Assembly: GCF_016801865.2 (NCBI RefSeq)
Contig: NC_068939.1
Coordinates: forward strand, 120,041,010-120,105,009
Length of the DNA stretch: 64,000 nt
Reading direction: 5' to 3'
Source: Culex pipiens pallens
Taxonomy: Eukaryota > Arthropoda > Insecta > Diptera > Culicidae
Position numbers and translations under genes: made by a program. The notes below the pieces were generated by a model, which did no database searches, was not told the origin of the DNA, and was given only the letters and a program-made list of their open reading frames with translations. Positions 21,265 through 32,877 of this stretch are shown here, piece after piece (position 1 is the first letter of the stretch; every line of letters starts with the position of its first letter).

Positions 21265-24200
21265 CATATTACTAAATGATAATTCACAATGTACCCGTAT
21301 TAAAATACATTTAACATTTTTTAACAATATATATTGAAAATACCTTAAAATTAAATACTCCAATACAGGATAAAATATTTTAAAATGACAATTACAGTAC
21401 AATTAAATGGAATATAGATAAAAATTATGATGAATAAAATGAATGGCATAGTACAATAAACGATTAATATCAAAAGACTACAATGAATGAAAATATGTAT
21501 TTTAAACACGGGATTATTTATGTATATTGAAAAAAAATATATGAAAAAAAAAATTATTGAATTGATATGATTGATGAATAAGTAAAAAGAATGATGATTA
21601 TCAAGAGAATTCAATGAATCAAAATATGTGTTACAGAAACCGGATTTTTTTTAAGATATATAGAAAAATAAACATGAAAAATATATGATTTATAGGTTGA
21701 TGAATTAGTTGAAAAAAATAAATAAATAAAAAGATTATTATCAAAGAAATGCGCAAACAAGATGAATGTTATGAATTGGAGATGAAAGATAATTTTTATA
21801 AATGATTGAATTGATGGAGTTTAAAACAAGGAACAGATTATGAAAAGTACCAGTACTGAGCTTATTTTTTTTCAGATGAAGCGATTATGATCAAAAATAA
21901 ACAAAACAATGAAGCAGTGATGAAACACGTTAAAACAATTAAGAAGCTGTTGGGTTGCAATTTTTTTGGGAACATACTAAAATTGAGCTGAAATGGGTTA
22001 ACAGGGTATAAAAAGAACAATGACGCATTTTTAACTGAGAAAAAATATATATCATGACTAAACAATAATGAAATTTCAACGACAAGCAAATGAAGATGGT
22101 GTGATTATTAAATGTTTCAAAACAACATGTATGCAAGTAAGAATGTGTGTGAGAATAATTGGACAAGGGAGGCGCGCCCCAGCATGAATGTTGAATGTAA
22201 ACATGTGTTTTATAATTTACTTAACAAAGTATTAAGAATTTAATTTCAGAATGTTATATGCTTATACGAAGGATTTACAGGAAACCATTGAAAGACGATC
22301 AAGAAGACAACAATTTCAACAAGAACGAATATGAACTACAGCTCAAGGAAAGGTAAAATTTGTAAGTATATCGTGGGGAATCTAAAAAGATCGAAAAGGA
22401 CGGTAAAGTTCCAATCTAGGGATACATAAACTGATAAAGCAACGCCAAAGGGATTAAAAAGTAGACAATTGTACTCTATGGGGAGAGTTTTATGTCAAAT
22501 ATAGCTTCAAAACAGTTGTAATCCATGGGGGGATTCAATATGTTAAAAACATTTCAAAACATTTGCACTTTACGGGGATAGTCAAATGATAATTAAAGGG
22601 AATGGATAAATAATGCTTCAAGGGAAAATCAAGGGATAAAATAATGCTTCAAGGGAAAAACACCTTTAAACTGATAAAATTCAGAGGAAAAAAATCAGAT
22701 CGTTATCATTAGAATGATAATTGAACCAACTAATTATCTTGCAAATTCAGCATTTTATTGCGAATTGCTCAAATAAACAAATTTATTGAATGGGTTTGAC
22801 AAATTTGAAAACACAAAGTGACAGACAAGTTTCATAAAAAGTTGATATAACAGAAAGGATATTCTATTGCGCAGTATTGCAATGACAAGATGATAGGATG
22901 TATAGATCAATGAAAAACTTTATAGAGTAATTTTTTTATTCAAGTATAAAAATAATAGTCAATTAGAACTGATTTTTTTTAGTATTGAAAATAATAGAAC
23001 TGATTTCATATAAAAATATCAACAAGATTTATAAGATTGTAAGTAAATTTGAATCTCAATTTTGCACAGAAAGTAAATGATACATTCCTGAAAATTATAA
23101 AATATTGTTCATGCGAAGAAAACAAGTAAGACATTTTTGTGGGAGAAACAAAAGTAGAAACTGAAGTAAAATATGGCAGAGACGGGAGACGAAACACAAG
23201 GATGATCGACGCGTTCGTATGCTGAGAGGTTCTACGCGTTCGTATGCAGAAGTTTGTGATGGCAAGATGGTGAGTGGCAAAGTCATGCGGGAGGTTGGAC
23301 AGGTAACGGTGTTGATGTTGTTGTAAAAGGTCATATCAATGAGGATCAAGTCGAATTATGACACAATTCTAGTAACGAGACACTCACGTAAAACAAATTA
23401 CCAATCGAAATGTGGAATTAAGCGAAGCAAAGATGATTGAAATGCGAAACATCAATTATGCAACAATAATGCAAGTTGAGATCATACTGCACGTCTGAAA
23501 CTATTGAAAAGGAGAAGTTCATGATGAACAAATGATAACATAATCCGATGTCATTAATTTACAAAAGCCAAAGTTGCAAATTACACGAAAAGACAATTTT
23601 GGACAAACAACATTTCCTAAACATTTGGAAAAAGAATTACATCAACCGATATCAATAATTTGAGATTGTCAAAGACACAAAGCAACTGGAAAAGTCAATT
23701 TTGGACAACAATACTGGATTTACGAACAATTCACAATGCTCAGCAAGTGAAAAGTCAATGCACTCTCAAAATTGACCACAGTCAACTCACAGTTGAGTTA
23801 TGAAGCATAATTCATGATGGAAACGACAATTGCACTAATCGACGAAATTCAACACCTTAGCCTCGAAAACTGAACAATTGACCAAGTCACTGTGGAATGA
23901 ATAGCCTCACGATAAAGACGATTTTTGATGGAAGACGACGACGATAACATCCAGCCGATCAACAAAGTTCAACAACAACAACAAATTTTGCTTACAGTGG
24001 GAAAAATGCAATGATTTTTTTAGGAGAGATAATGAAAATTAATTTCAAATGCAAGTTTATTTAAATCAATTTAAACGAAAATATTTTTACAAGAGAAGTT
24101 CAAAACAGTAATTCAAATAATTTAACAGGACAGAAGATCAAAAGAGTAATGAAAATAATTTTACAGTAGAAAAATCAAAAAAGCAATAATAATTATAAAG

Positions 24201-24300
24201 CAATTTACAAGAAAGCACAAGAAGAACAAATTGTAAACCGCACGATCACTACACCCGACAATATTCTTCCCATAGATGATCATTTCTTTTAGACGATCAT
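21265..24300 (+). other. Long gene-free 3' region of the LTR retrotransposon
   Basis: Three kilobases between integrase and the polypurine tract contain no frame over about 87 codons on either strand and no membrane-protein-like envelope. The sense strand is A-rich and purine-rich, with many GAT/ATGA words. It may be a decayed third ORF or a genuine long 3' UTR. Confidence 0.6.
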
Positions 24301-24515
24301 CTAGCTGATAAGTGTGGGGGAGATTAACCGAACCAATTTTTTTAAATCAGTTTTTTATAGCCAGCCATTTATATTTTTATGATTTATGCAAAGTATTTTT
24401 TTCACAAATCAAATTATTAATTTTGGGAATATTCTTCCAACCTACAAATAACTTTCGATAGATGTTCTTAATGCTTTTCAAGTATACAAACATCTAGCTG
24501 GTAAGTGTGGGGGAA
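24293..24515 (+). promoter_or_regulatory. Duplicated polypurine tract
   Basis: AAGTGTGGGGGAA (to 24515) abuts the 3' LTR and is the expected plus-strand primer. The same context, CATCTAGCTGATAAGTGTGG then GGGAGA, occurs about 190 bp earlier, ending near 24322. Both are preceded by AATATTCTTCC and AGATG..C words. The module looks tandemly duplicated, so a second initiation site or an LTR-edge duplication is possible. Confidence 0.65.
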
Positions 24516-25633
24516 TGCAGCGACCTCAAATTTAAATCATTAAATTTGTCCATTTATCGATCCTCACCACAGTTCTGACCATGCGCGCTTACGCAAGCAT
24601 AAATAATTTTACCCGTCGACTCGCGTTGCGCGACAAATAATTAAGCTTATGTACAGGTGTGGATCATGAGTCATCCTCACCTGAAAAGCCCTTTATTAAA
24701 TTTCGCCAATTGTTAGGCAATCAAAAAAATGGTTAAGCTTTCAATTATGAATGTGCGATGTTATTACACAGGGGAAATTGAGGGTGTGGCTTAACCAAAT
24801 TCATTGGCATGTTTGTTCAATGGAGAATTCGACCTTCTCATTATTGACCAACATTTTTGAGAATGTTTTGGGAACATAATTTTGATATTCCAATAACATA
24901 ATTTAAAGTTTCACGACAATGGTTCGAACCCATGACTTCCGATTTTGAGGTGTACTCACTACACCATACGGAAAGTCATGAAGAATTGCAGAGGTCTGCA
25001 TAATTTAATTCATGAGGTTCATCGATGCTTCTCATCGAAACGGACCACTTTTAGTAGAACAAAATTTAGTAGAGTTTTCGGGGACTGACTATAAAAACCC
25101 CAAAATTCTTGAGGAGGGCAATTAGTCCAGTTAGTTCCAGTTCTTGTTCCAGTCCAGTTCCAGTTCCAGAAGACGCCCCAGACCAGCCAGACCCGCCAGC
25201 AGCCACCAGTAGCAGAGGCCCCAGTCCAGCCGGACTTAGCGGTGGAGGCCGCAGTCCGCCGGGACTTAGCCGCTGTGAAGAGTCCGCCGGGACTTAGCCA
25301 CCGGGAAGAGTCCGCCGGGACTTAGCCGCCGCGAAGAGTCCGCCGGGACTTAGCCGCCGTGGAGTCAACCAGGGACGTAGCAGATTTCGGGTCTGGCATG
25401 GCTCGGCGCAGAGGTCTGGAGGACAAGTCTGGCTTCAACATAGAGAACTGGCTTGACGAAGATCTTAATGCAAAGTGATGTGATCGTGCGCGTAAAAAAG
25501 TTAAGAGTGTTACCGCAAAAATGTAATCTTTAAAAAAGTGTAATATACAAATAAGTGAAGTTTACTGATCTGTTTTGACTCTGCAAGTAAATATCACAAA
25601 AATCCTGAAAGCCTAAACCGCTCGGGCCGTTCA
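24516..25633 (+). repeat. 3' LTR of the Ty3/gypsy element
   Basis: 1118 bp, matching the 5' LTR with no difference seen by reading, including the TATA box (25090), 28-bp array (25235-25366) and antisense tRNA-like module (24914-24973). ATAG follows as the right TSD. Confidence 0.95.
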
Positions 25634-26947
25634 ATAGTCGCAGTTTTTCATTTTTTAAAAATAGTGCCCATGTTTGCCCACCTTTGAAAAAAATATTTTT
25701 GAAAAGTTGAGAAAATTCTCTATATTTTGCTTTTTTGATCTTTGTTGATACGACTCTTAGTTGCTGAGATATTGCCATGCAAAGGTTAAAAAACAGGAAA
25801 ATTGATGTTTTCTAAATCTCACCCAAACAACTCACCATTTTCTAATGTCGATATTTCAGCAACTAATGGTCCGATTTACAATGTTAAAACATGAAACATT
25901 CGTGAAATTTTCCGATCTTTTCGAAAAAAATATTTTCAAAAATTGAAAATCAAGACTAACATTTCAAACAGGCCAAACATTCAATATTACGCCCATTTGA
26001 AATGTTAGTCTTGATTTAAAATTTTTGAAAATATTTTTTTCGAAAAGATCGGAAAATTTCACGAATGTTTTATGTTTTAACATTGTAAAACGGACCTATA
26101 GTTGCTGAAATATCGACATTAGAAAATGGTGAGTTGTTTGGGTGAGGCTTAGAAAACATCAATTTTCCTGTTTTTTAACCTTTGCATGGCAATATCTCAG
26201 CAACTAAGAGTCGTATCAACAAAGTCCGAAGAAGCAAAATATAGAGAATTTTCTCAGCTTTTCAAAAATATTTTTTTCAAAGGTGGGCAAACATGGGCAC
26301 TATTTTTAAAAAATGAAAAACTGCGACTATTTTCAAAAAAGTTACCTAAAAATGATTATAACTTGAAAACGGTGCACTTTATCAAAATTTCACTAAAGTA
26401 CTTTTTGATTGCAAATTCGATTTTACATCGAAAAATGAAGTGGAAAAATTTTTGCGACCAATATTTCGATTTTTTGAAAAAATCTGTATTGATTCAAAAA
26501 ATCATAACTCGGTCAAAGATTTTTTGCCCATTCTGGAAATTTCTGAAAAGTTGGCATTTTATGTCCTCTAAAACATATCAAAAAATAAAAAAAATTCAAA
26601 ATAGTGTTTTTTTGCAAATCAAGTTTTAGTGTCAAAAAGTTAAATAAAAAAATCACAAATTTTTTTTTACCGTGTATCATTTTTTTTCAGTGTAGTCCAT
26701 ATCCATACCTACAACTTTGCTGAAGACACCAAATCGATTAAAAAATTCCTTCAAAAGATACAGATTTTTGAATTTTCACATATCATTTTTGTATGGACAG
26801 CTACCAAATTTGTATGGAAAATTATATGGACAAACTAATGATGCAAAATGGCTTCTTTGGGCATACCGAAGGCACCAAAAAAGTTTCAGCTGGATTAAAA
26901 AATACAAAAAAAATCGAATGACCGAAATCTCAGAGAATTGCTCATAG

Positions 26948-27512
26948 TATATTTCCTTCACTGTCCATTGTTTTGAAACTTCTCCTTTTTCTTAAGCAAG
27001 TGAGGTTCGAGCCCTTACTCAATTTATGGAATGATTAAAGGATTAACACAAATATTACTATTGTACTTTTGAAAAACTTTTCTAAAATGCTTAGGACCAA
27101 AATATTATAACAAAACACCGCGACAAAAGAAATAGCAACAGATAAACACGACTCAACACTAAGAAAGATTTCAGGAGAAAACAATACACAGTAAATAACA
27201 ATAAGTTTTTGAATTCAAACTAAAATATAACAGTTTTTGCTTTAATGAAAATTGGTAGGCACACTATAAATGGTTAGGCGCTTATACTTACATCAAACCC
27301 TACGTAATGTATCACCCCCGGCCGAGTTAAAATGCGTAACCGGAAAAGAAGGTGTGCATGCCTGGCACGAACACTCAAAGCGTGTTCTAGCTTGTTGCTC
27401 GTACTGACTCAGAGCAAGGGTAAGATGTAGTTGTAAGGGCAGTGCGTGTTCGTCGGGAACCTGGTGCATAAGATCGGTCAAGGCCCGTTCTTACACTGAA
27501 AATTGCGAATTG
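26948..27512. other. Spacer between palindrome copies
   Basis: AT-rich apart from a GC-balanced patch at about 27290-27490. No supported gene. The 62-codon minus frame there has no recognisable motif. Confidence 0.4.
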
Positions 27513-27950
27513 CGAATAATTTTCCATAGAAATTTGGCAGCTGTCCATACAAAAATGATGTATAAAAATTCAAAAATCTGTATCTTTTAAAGGAATTTTT
27601 TGATCGATTTGGTGTCTTGTAGGCAAAGTTGTAGGTATGGATTAGGAACAACACTAAAAAAAATTTTACACGGTAAAAAAAATTGTAATTTTTTATTTAC
27701 CTTTTTGTCACTAAAACTTGATTTGCAAAAAAAAACACTATTTTTTATTTTTTCTTATTTTTTGATATGTTTTAGAGGACATCAAATGCCAACTTTTCAG
27801 AAATTTCCAGGTTGTACAAAAAATCTTTGGCCGAGTTATGATTTTTTTAATTAATACTGTTTTTTTCTTAGAAACAAAATATTGGTCGCAAAAAATTTTC
27901 AACTTAATTTTTCGATGTAAAATCAAATTTGCATTAAAAAAGTACTTTAG

Positions 27951-28946
27951 AGCAATTCCAGCTCAAATCAGGAATTTTTCTGGTACTTTGGTATCCGACC
28001 CTCTCCGTTATCCTAGGCCTATATAAGCCATTTTTATAAGTGTGCCTTGGACAGCATTTCAAAAGGATGTAAGGGCTTACAGATATAAGCTTAATTGCAT
28101 TGCTAATAACTGAAAATAGAATATTTTTTTCAGTGTGGTAGAAACAAGGATAGTAAATTTGCTTACGTAAATATAAAAACGATATAAATCAAAAAGCTGT
28201 CAAAGACAAACTTATGGGAAATTGGACGAGCTTTCCGGTAAAAATATTTACGAGACTGAAAAACCAAGTCTGTCATATAGAAATTGCCAAAAACCACAAA
28301 AAAACCCGTTTTTTCAACATTTTTATTTTTAAAACCGCTGTATCTTCCCAAGGATTGGACATAGGACAATGGTCAATATGGAGACTTTTATGTAAAATTG
28401 TCTGGAAAATCGATTCCCACTACTGGTTTTTAAAAATGTTGACGTTTAGACCACTTTTCAAAAAAACAGTTTAAGTAAATGATTTTTGTATTTTTTTAGG
28501 AGAGACATACCATCCTGCATTTTTCGTCAGTCTTTTAGTAACATTTTAAGCTATTTCCTCAAAAATTTTGAACGAAAAAAATCGTGACATCACCTTTAAA
28601 TTTAAGTTTTAGACTTAAAAATCAAAAAATCTCATAGATGTGGCGTGTATTTTTGTTTCAGTGTATTTTTTTCAGAAAGCCCGTCCAATTTCCTACAAGT
28701 TTGTCTTTGACCACTTTTTGATACGACGCAACGGCTTCGAGATACAGTAATTTTTAAATTACAAAATACAAAAATATCTAAATACCTTACGCCCTTCTCA
28801 AATTTTATTTTCGAGTACTATTGGCTCCATATACACAAAAATTGCTTATATAGGCCTAGGATAACATGTCTACAAAGTTTCATTGAAATCGGAGAGAGTC
28901 GGGTACAAAAGTACCAGAAAAATTCCTGATTTGAGCTGGAATTGCT
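27951..28946. mobile_element. Foldback MITE, 996 bp, with 6-bp TSD CTTTAG
   Basis: The left end AGCAATTCCAGCTCAAATCA is mirrored exactly at the right end. The inverted arms continue for hundreds of bases with indels (CCTAGGCCTATATAAGC, GAAATTGGACGAGCTTTCC). CTTTAG occurs at 27945-27950 and 28947-28952. No coding capacity. Confidence 0.85.
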
Positions 28947-29260
28947 CTTTAGCCTTCGAGAAGTCGCGTGTTTTCGCCTTTCTTACAAGTGCCCTTACAA
29001 ACTGTGTACAAAGTACACGTACGCGACCTCCGGTGGGTTAGCGAAATTTTGATAAAGTTCACCGTTTTCAAGTTAAATCCATTTTTAGGTAACTTTTTTT
29101 TAAAAAGTCGCAGTTCTTCTTTTTTTTTAATTAGTGCACATGTTTGCCCACCTTTGAAAAAAATATTTTTGAAATGCTGAGAAAATTCTCTATATTTTGC
29201 TTTTTTGAACTTTGTTGATACGACCCTTAGTTGCTGAGATATTGCCATGCAAGTGTTTAA

Positions 29261-29730
29261 CACTCGAACGCCCAACGCATGTCCAACTTACACGGACGCC
29301 CAAGCCTCCCAAAAAAGTTGGAACGGTTACTTCAACTCGCTGGTTCTCGAGCATAACTCAACCAATCGGGACGATTCTTGTTTCCAGGGATTTGTAGGAA
29401 TGTCTAGATGATTCTAAAATTTAGCAGAACTTTATTTGAACAAATCTGTAATTTCTGCGATCAAAAACATCGTTCCACCTTTTTTTAAAACGACTGCCTC
29501 CGCGGAATTTGCAGCGATTTTTTTTAACACGCGAAAAAAAAAGTTGGAACGATGTTTTTGATCGCAAAAATTATAGATTTGATCTAATTGAGTTCTGTAA
29601 AGTTCTAGGATCATCTAAATTCTAACAAATCACTGAAAAAAAGAATCGTCTTGATTAAGTGAGTTATGCCCGAGAACCAGCGAGTTGAAATTACCGTTCC
29701 AACTTTTTTGGAGCCTTGGGCGTTGGAATG
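29261..29730. mobile_element. Foldback MITE with TTAA TSD
   Basis: TTAA at 29257-29260 and 29731-29734 flanks a palindrome. Arms share CGAACGCCCAA / CCAACGCCCAAGG, AAAAAAGTTGGAACG, TCAACTCGCTGGTTCTCG and an inner AACATCGTTCCA pair. It interrupts a stretch that reads continuously in the copy at 25634. No ORF. Confidence 0.85.
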
Positions 29731-29885
29731 TTAAAAACAGGAAAATTGATGTTTTCTAAGTCTCACCCAGACAACCCACCGTTTTCTTATGTCGATATCT
29801 CAACTACTAATGGTCCGATTTACAATGTGCGCTCAAAATTTGAACCAACAAGCGACCCATCATTTTCAAGATTTTACATTAAAGG

Positions 29886-30238
29886 TACACAGGTACACAG
29901 ATGTTGTCTTACGGATCAAAATGTGCACACACACGTTTATGGTTAAATCTTCTTCTTCTATATATATAAAAAATTTCGACGGTTTTGTTCGAACGCGAAT
30001 CAATTCAACACGGAGCGTCGGATCGAGGTGCTCTTTGTTGCGTTGGGTTCGTATAAGTCCATGGAAGGTTCTTACGCCAAAAAGTTACAACTTTGGCCAC
30101 TCTGGAACCGATTCCGGAAAATCTGCAGGTTGTATGGGAAAAGTTACGTAAAACCAAATTTTGATCACAGGAGGCTGAATAAGCAAAAAATAAAACAACG
30201 TCAACAAACGAAATAAAGGCAGAACGAAGTTTGTCGGG
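29886..30238. other. Short unclassified stretch
   Basis: It contains a GC-balanced segment (about 30000-30180) of unknown identity and no supported ORF. Confidence 0.35.
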
Positions 30239-30241
30239 TAA

Positions 30242-30547
30242 TGGCCTATCTACAATCACTTAGCTTAGAAAATTTCACTTAGCTTAGGAATTTGAATCAA
30301 TGGAAATGAAGCCGAGCTTCTACAATGGAAAAGTTATCAAATTAGAAACTGACGTATGGTTTGATAAATTTCAAAATCTACGGTAAGTTGACGTTTCAAT
30401 ATCAAAGGTAAACAAACAACTGCATAGCAACGTATATCAGCCCAGCAAAATTTCTAAGTTGATTGTGGATGACGGCCGTAAGTTGCGTACTTTCCTAAGT
30501 AACTACTTTACTTAGATGTTCTAAGCTAAGTGATTGTAGATGGCCCA
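30242..30547. mobile_element. TAA-flanked MITE, 306 bp (PIF/Harbinger-like)
   Basis: Left TGGCCTATCTACAATCACTT and right AGTGATTGTAGATGGCCCA are imperfect inverted repeats of about 30 bp (both include CTTAGCTTAGAA). TAA flanks the element at 30239-30241 and 30548-30550. A 3-bp TWA target is typical of PIF/Harbinger elements, hence the tentative class. Confidence 0.75.
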
Positions 30548-30550
30548 TAA

Positions 30551-30995
30551 GGCTTGCTTAGAATAAAAATCTATTTCTGCAATTAAGTCGTGAAACTACT
30601 TATTTTCCTGTCATTCCCGAGCTACAAAACGGCCTACTTTTCTCTACCAAAAATAACAGAATGGAAAATGATAATTATTACCAAATCGGTAACAAACACA
30701 TTTCCAGTATTCCGGTGAGCCTCCTGACAATCTTTATGAACAAGGAACTCCTTCCATGTTGGTGTTTTTCCGGTCTGAAATTTTTATTTTTCTTCGTAAT
30801 TTTTGATTATTTTGAATTAGTATTTTCTACTTTAGGAGGTATTCAACTTGTATTTTAAGACTTTCTCTTTCGTTTGTTGGGTAGACTTCAAATTGGTGAA
30901 CGGGGTGGAAGATAGAGTTCAAACAATCACACAGTGCTTTCCTTGGCAAAAGAAAAATAAACAACATTCATTATTATAATAGTAAGATTTATTCC
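30551..30995. other. Spacer before the copia element
   Basis: No gene or repeat was identified. One 65-codon frame (30661-30858) has no motif. Confidence 0.4.
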
Positions 30996-31027
30996 TGCTG
31001 AAATAGCACTCGCGTTTCACGATCTTC
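30996..31027 (+). repeat. 5' LTR stub of copia element
   Basis: TGCTGAAATAGCACTCGCG... matches the first 32 bp of the 3' LTR at 42436-42467 with two differences. Gag-like sequence begins within 40 bp, so the rest of the 5' LTR, the PBS and the leader are deleted. Confidence 0.75.
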
Positions 31028-31551
31028 GGGGGCACCAAGATCAAAACAATAACTGATCAACGTGTTTGACGGAACGGAGGAGTTCTTCGACGCATGGCGT
31101 TTGCGTCTGACGCGCCGGTTCGGCAGGATAAAGCTGTTGCATACGCTTCCCCGAACGCCCGAGGAGGAAGACTACTACCTGCCGGGGAACAATGCATCAA
31201 AGGAGCAAGAGCGGCTGGAGAGGGTCGCGAAAAGGAAGGGGGAGGACGTGGAGGCGTTAGACGAGATCGTGTTGTCAATCAACAACGAACGAATCAACCG
31301 ATCGTTTGAGACGTTGGGGGAGTTGTTTGATGAGTATGACGCGGTTTTGCGTCAGCTTTACCGCATGAACGCGTGTGTAAGTCAAGAAGAAAGGGTGCAT
31401 GCCCTACTTCTGGCCGCACCCCCGGCGCTAAACCATGTCGTTGCCGCTCTGACCGTCCTGGACCGGGAAGAGCTGGCAAAGAAATCCATTCCGGAGATCA
31501 AACGGATGTTGGTTGACGCCGACGACGGAATCAGGGATTCCCTGCAAGCCA
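31028..31551 (+). pseudogene. Copia gag, 5' part
   Basis: An open frame with FDGTEEFFDAWRLRLTRRF near the start and SFETLGELFDEYDAVLRQL, then PPALNHVVAAL, has the layout of copia-type Gag (FDG..F..W). It has no proper ATG: the frame at 31062 begins GTG. It is cut at 31551 by the inserted element. The zinc-knuckle part resumes after 37034. Confidence 0.8.
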
Positions 31552-31679
31552 CACGGATAGAAATCCTGTCCGAAAAACCGAAAACTAATTGTTTTAAAAT
31601 CGACAACATCGATTGTTTTCGATTTCGTTTACAATGTTTTCAAATATGAAAACATTTTCTTCGATTTCGAAAACTTTTG

Positions 31680-32159
31680 TTTTCGAAAGCGGAACTTTTT
31701 CCGTCACCCTTTTTGGGGAGCGTAACATCTGTCAAAACGCAGCCTAAATCAAAACGTCAACCCGAGGTTGATGACAGTTTGTTTGTTTTTTTTGTTAATG
31801 TTTGCGAGAAAAAAATCGTGACTGGTGGCCCGAAAGTAGCAGGTTCCGTTCCGAGGATGGTGGCCAAGTGGAAGACGTGTAGGTCGTCTGTGCTGTCCAG
31901 CTGTAGCTGCAGGTTTCGGAAGTGCCGAAATCACATGGCCGAGAGAAGTGAGCGAGGTCGAACCGCACCGCCAGCATCGATCCTGACGTGCAAGAGTGAA
32001 GGAAAGGACGAGCAGAGTGTCAGTTCCGGAGTGGGAATAGGGACCATTGCCCACGGACAAGCCCGAGAAGGCGGACTGCGGAATAATAGCATCGCCGGAA
32101 CCAAGAAGCAACATCGAGAGTTACGAAACTAGCGACGGGGACGAAACTGACGCTTTTGC
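31680..32159 (+). other. GC-rich gene-like segment inside the insertion
   Basis: It starts near TGACAGTTTGTTTG, with composition like a mosquito 5' UTR/first exon. The ATG at 31857 opens 91 codons (MVAKWKTCRSSVLSS...) to TAG at 32130-32132. A second frame nearby reads CGIIASPEPRSNIESYETSD. Neither is recognised. It may be a captured promoter and first exon of a host gene. Confidence 0.3.
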
Positions 32160-32484
32160 CCTCCTCCTCCTCCTCCTCCTCCTCCTCCTCCTCCTCCTCC
32201 TCCTCCTCCTCCTCCTCCTCCTCCTCCTCTTCCTCCTCCTCCTCCTCCTCCTCCTCCTCCTCCTCCTCTTCCTCCTCCTCCTCCTCCTCCTCCTCCTCCT
32301 CCTCCTCCTCCTCCTCCTCCTCCTCCTCCTCCTCCTCCTCCTCCTCCTTCTCCTCCTCCTCCTCCTCCTCCTCCTCCTCCTCCTCCTCCTCCTCCTCCTC
32401 CTCCTCCTCCTCCTCCTCCTCCTCCTCCTCCTCCTCCTCCTCCTCCTCCTCCTCCTCCTCCTCCTCCTCCTCTTCCTCCTCCTG
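32160..32484. repeat. (CTC)n trinucleotide tract
   Basis: About 325 bp of CTC with scattered TTC interruptions. Poly-Leu, poly-Ser, poly-Arg and poly-Gly frames through it are artefacts. It directly precedes CTGCTGTAG and could act as a pyrimidine tract for the acceptor at 32490. Confidence 0.97.
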
Positions 32485-32490
32485 CTGTAG

Positions 32491-32707
32491 GGGCCACTTT
32501 CACTGCATGACGAGTTGAAGAAAGTAGTCAACACTAGGCTAGCCACGCAACTGATGCAGGTACGTCCTTCGAAAGCTTGATAAAATTATAATGAAAAAAT
32601 CTCCTATTCGTTATCGACCGACCTAATTGACCTTCATTCCGCAACAGGCAGCGACGCCAACATCTTCACCAGATCTGCAGCCACTTCGAATTGAACCACG
32701 GCAATGA
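32491..32707 (+). other. Two short exon-like pieces with a GT-AG intron (candidate)
   Basis: After ...CTGTAG, 23 codons (GPLSLHDELKKVVNTRLATQ...) run 32491-32559 to a CAG|GTACGT donor. An 88-nt intron ends CAACAG at 32647. The frame continues in phase 0 for 19 codons (AATPTSSPDLQPLRIEPRQ) to TGA 32705-32707. The product is unknown. This may be a host gene fragment carried by the insertion. Confidence 0.35.
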
Positions 32708-32877
32708 GGAAAGCGACCCGGTAAACGGTTCCACGACGAGACGAGACGCATCTACCGAACTCGAGCTCCGTCGGTATCCTGGAGGAGATCTCAGTCAAGC
32801 CCTTCCACACACACAAATAGCCCATCCACACACACTTTGTTACACCCTACTAACAATCTTCAATTCTGCATCAAAAA

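Larger units (their letters stand above)
14830..25633 (+). mobile_element. Ty3/gypsy LTR retrotransposon, 10.8 kb, near full length
   Basis: Two 1118-bp LTRs (TGCAGCG...GTTCA) bound a single large gag-pol frame in the order protease, RT, RNase H, integrase, which is diagnostic of Ty3/gypsy. A 4-bp TSD ATAG flanks it (14826-14829 and 25634-25637). I found no difference between the LTRs by reading, so insertion should be recent. No envelope frame is seen. It carries a MITE in its leader and a broken integrase, so it is probably not autonomous as assembled. Confidence 0.93.
14203..26943. mobile_element. Palindromic (foldback) GAGCA element split by an LTR retrotransposon
   Basis: The left end GAGCAGTTCTCT and right end GAGAATTGCTC are inverted copies. 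ATAG occurs immediately outside both (14199-14202 and 26944-26947), a 4-bp TSD. With the LTR element removed the remainder is about 1.94 kb, nearly all of it two inverted arms of roughly 970 bp meeting near 25980. There TCAAGACTAACATTTCAAA faces its complement. No transposase is encoded. Related copies lie at 8991, 13270, 27513 and 43473. Confidence 0.85.
27513..29885. mobile_element. Fragmented copy of the GAGCA palindrome, carrying further insertions
   Basis: Blocks 27513-27950, about 29041-29256 and 29731-29885 follow in the same order as the left arm at 14330-14829 plus 25634-25880. Shared words include CAGCTGTCCATACAAAAATG, TTGGTCGCAAAAA, GTTGCTGAGATATTGCCATG and GTCGATAT. They are separated by inserted elements at 27951-28946, an unclassified piece at about 28953-29040, and 29261-29730. 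Confidence 0.7.

Noticed and set aside
21265..24300. Envelope gene of an errantivirus
   Set aside because: No frame of adequate length, signal peptide or membrane segment on either strand.
15423..25297. Identical 62-codon frames at 15423 and 25109
   Set aside because: They run through the GC-rich LTR repeat in both LTRs; no protein features.
32047..32546. Poly-Leu, poly-Ser, poly-Arg and poly-Gly frames
   Set aside because: All frames of the CTC tract are open; no coding evidence.
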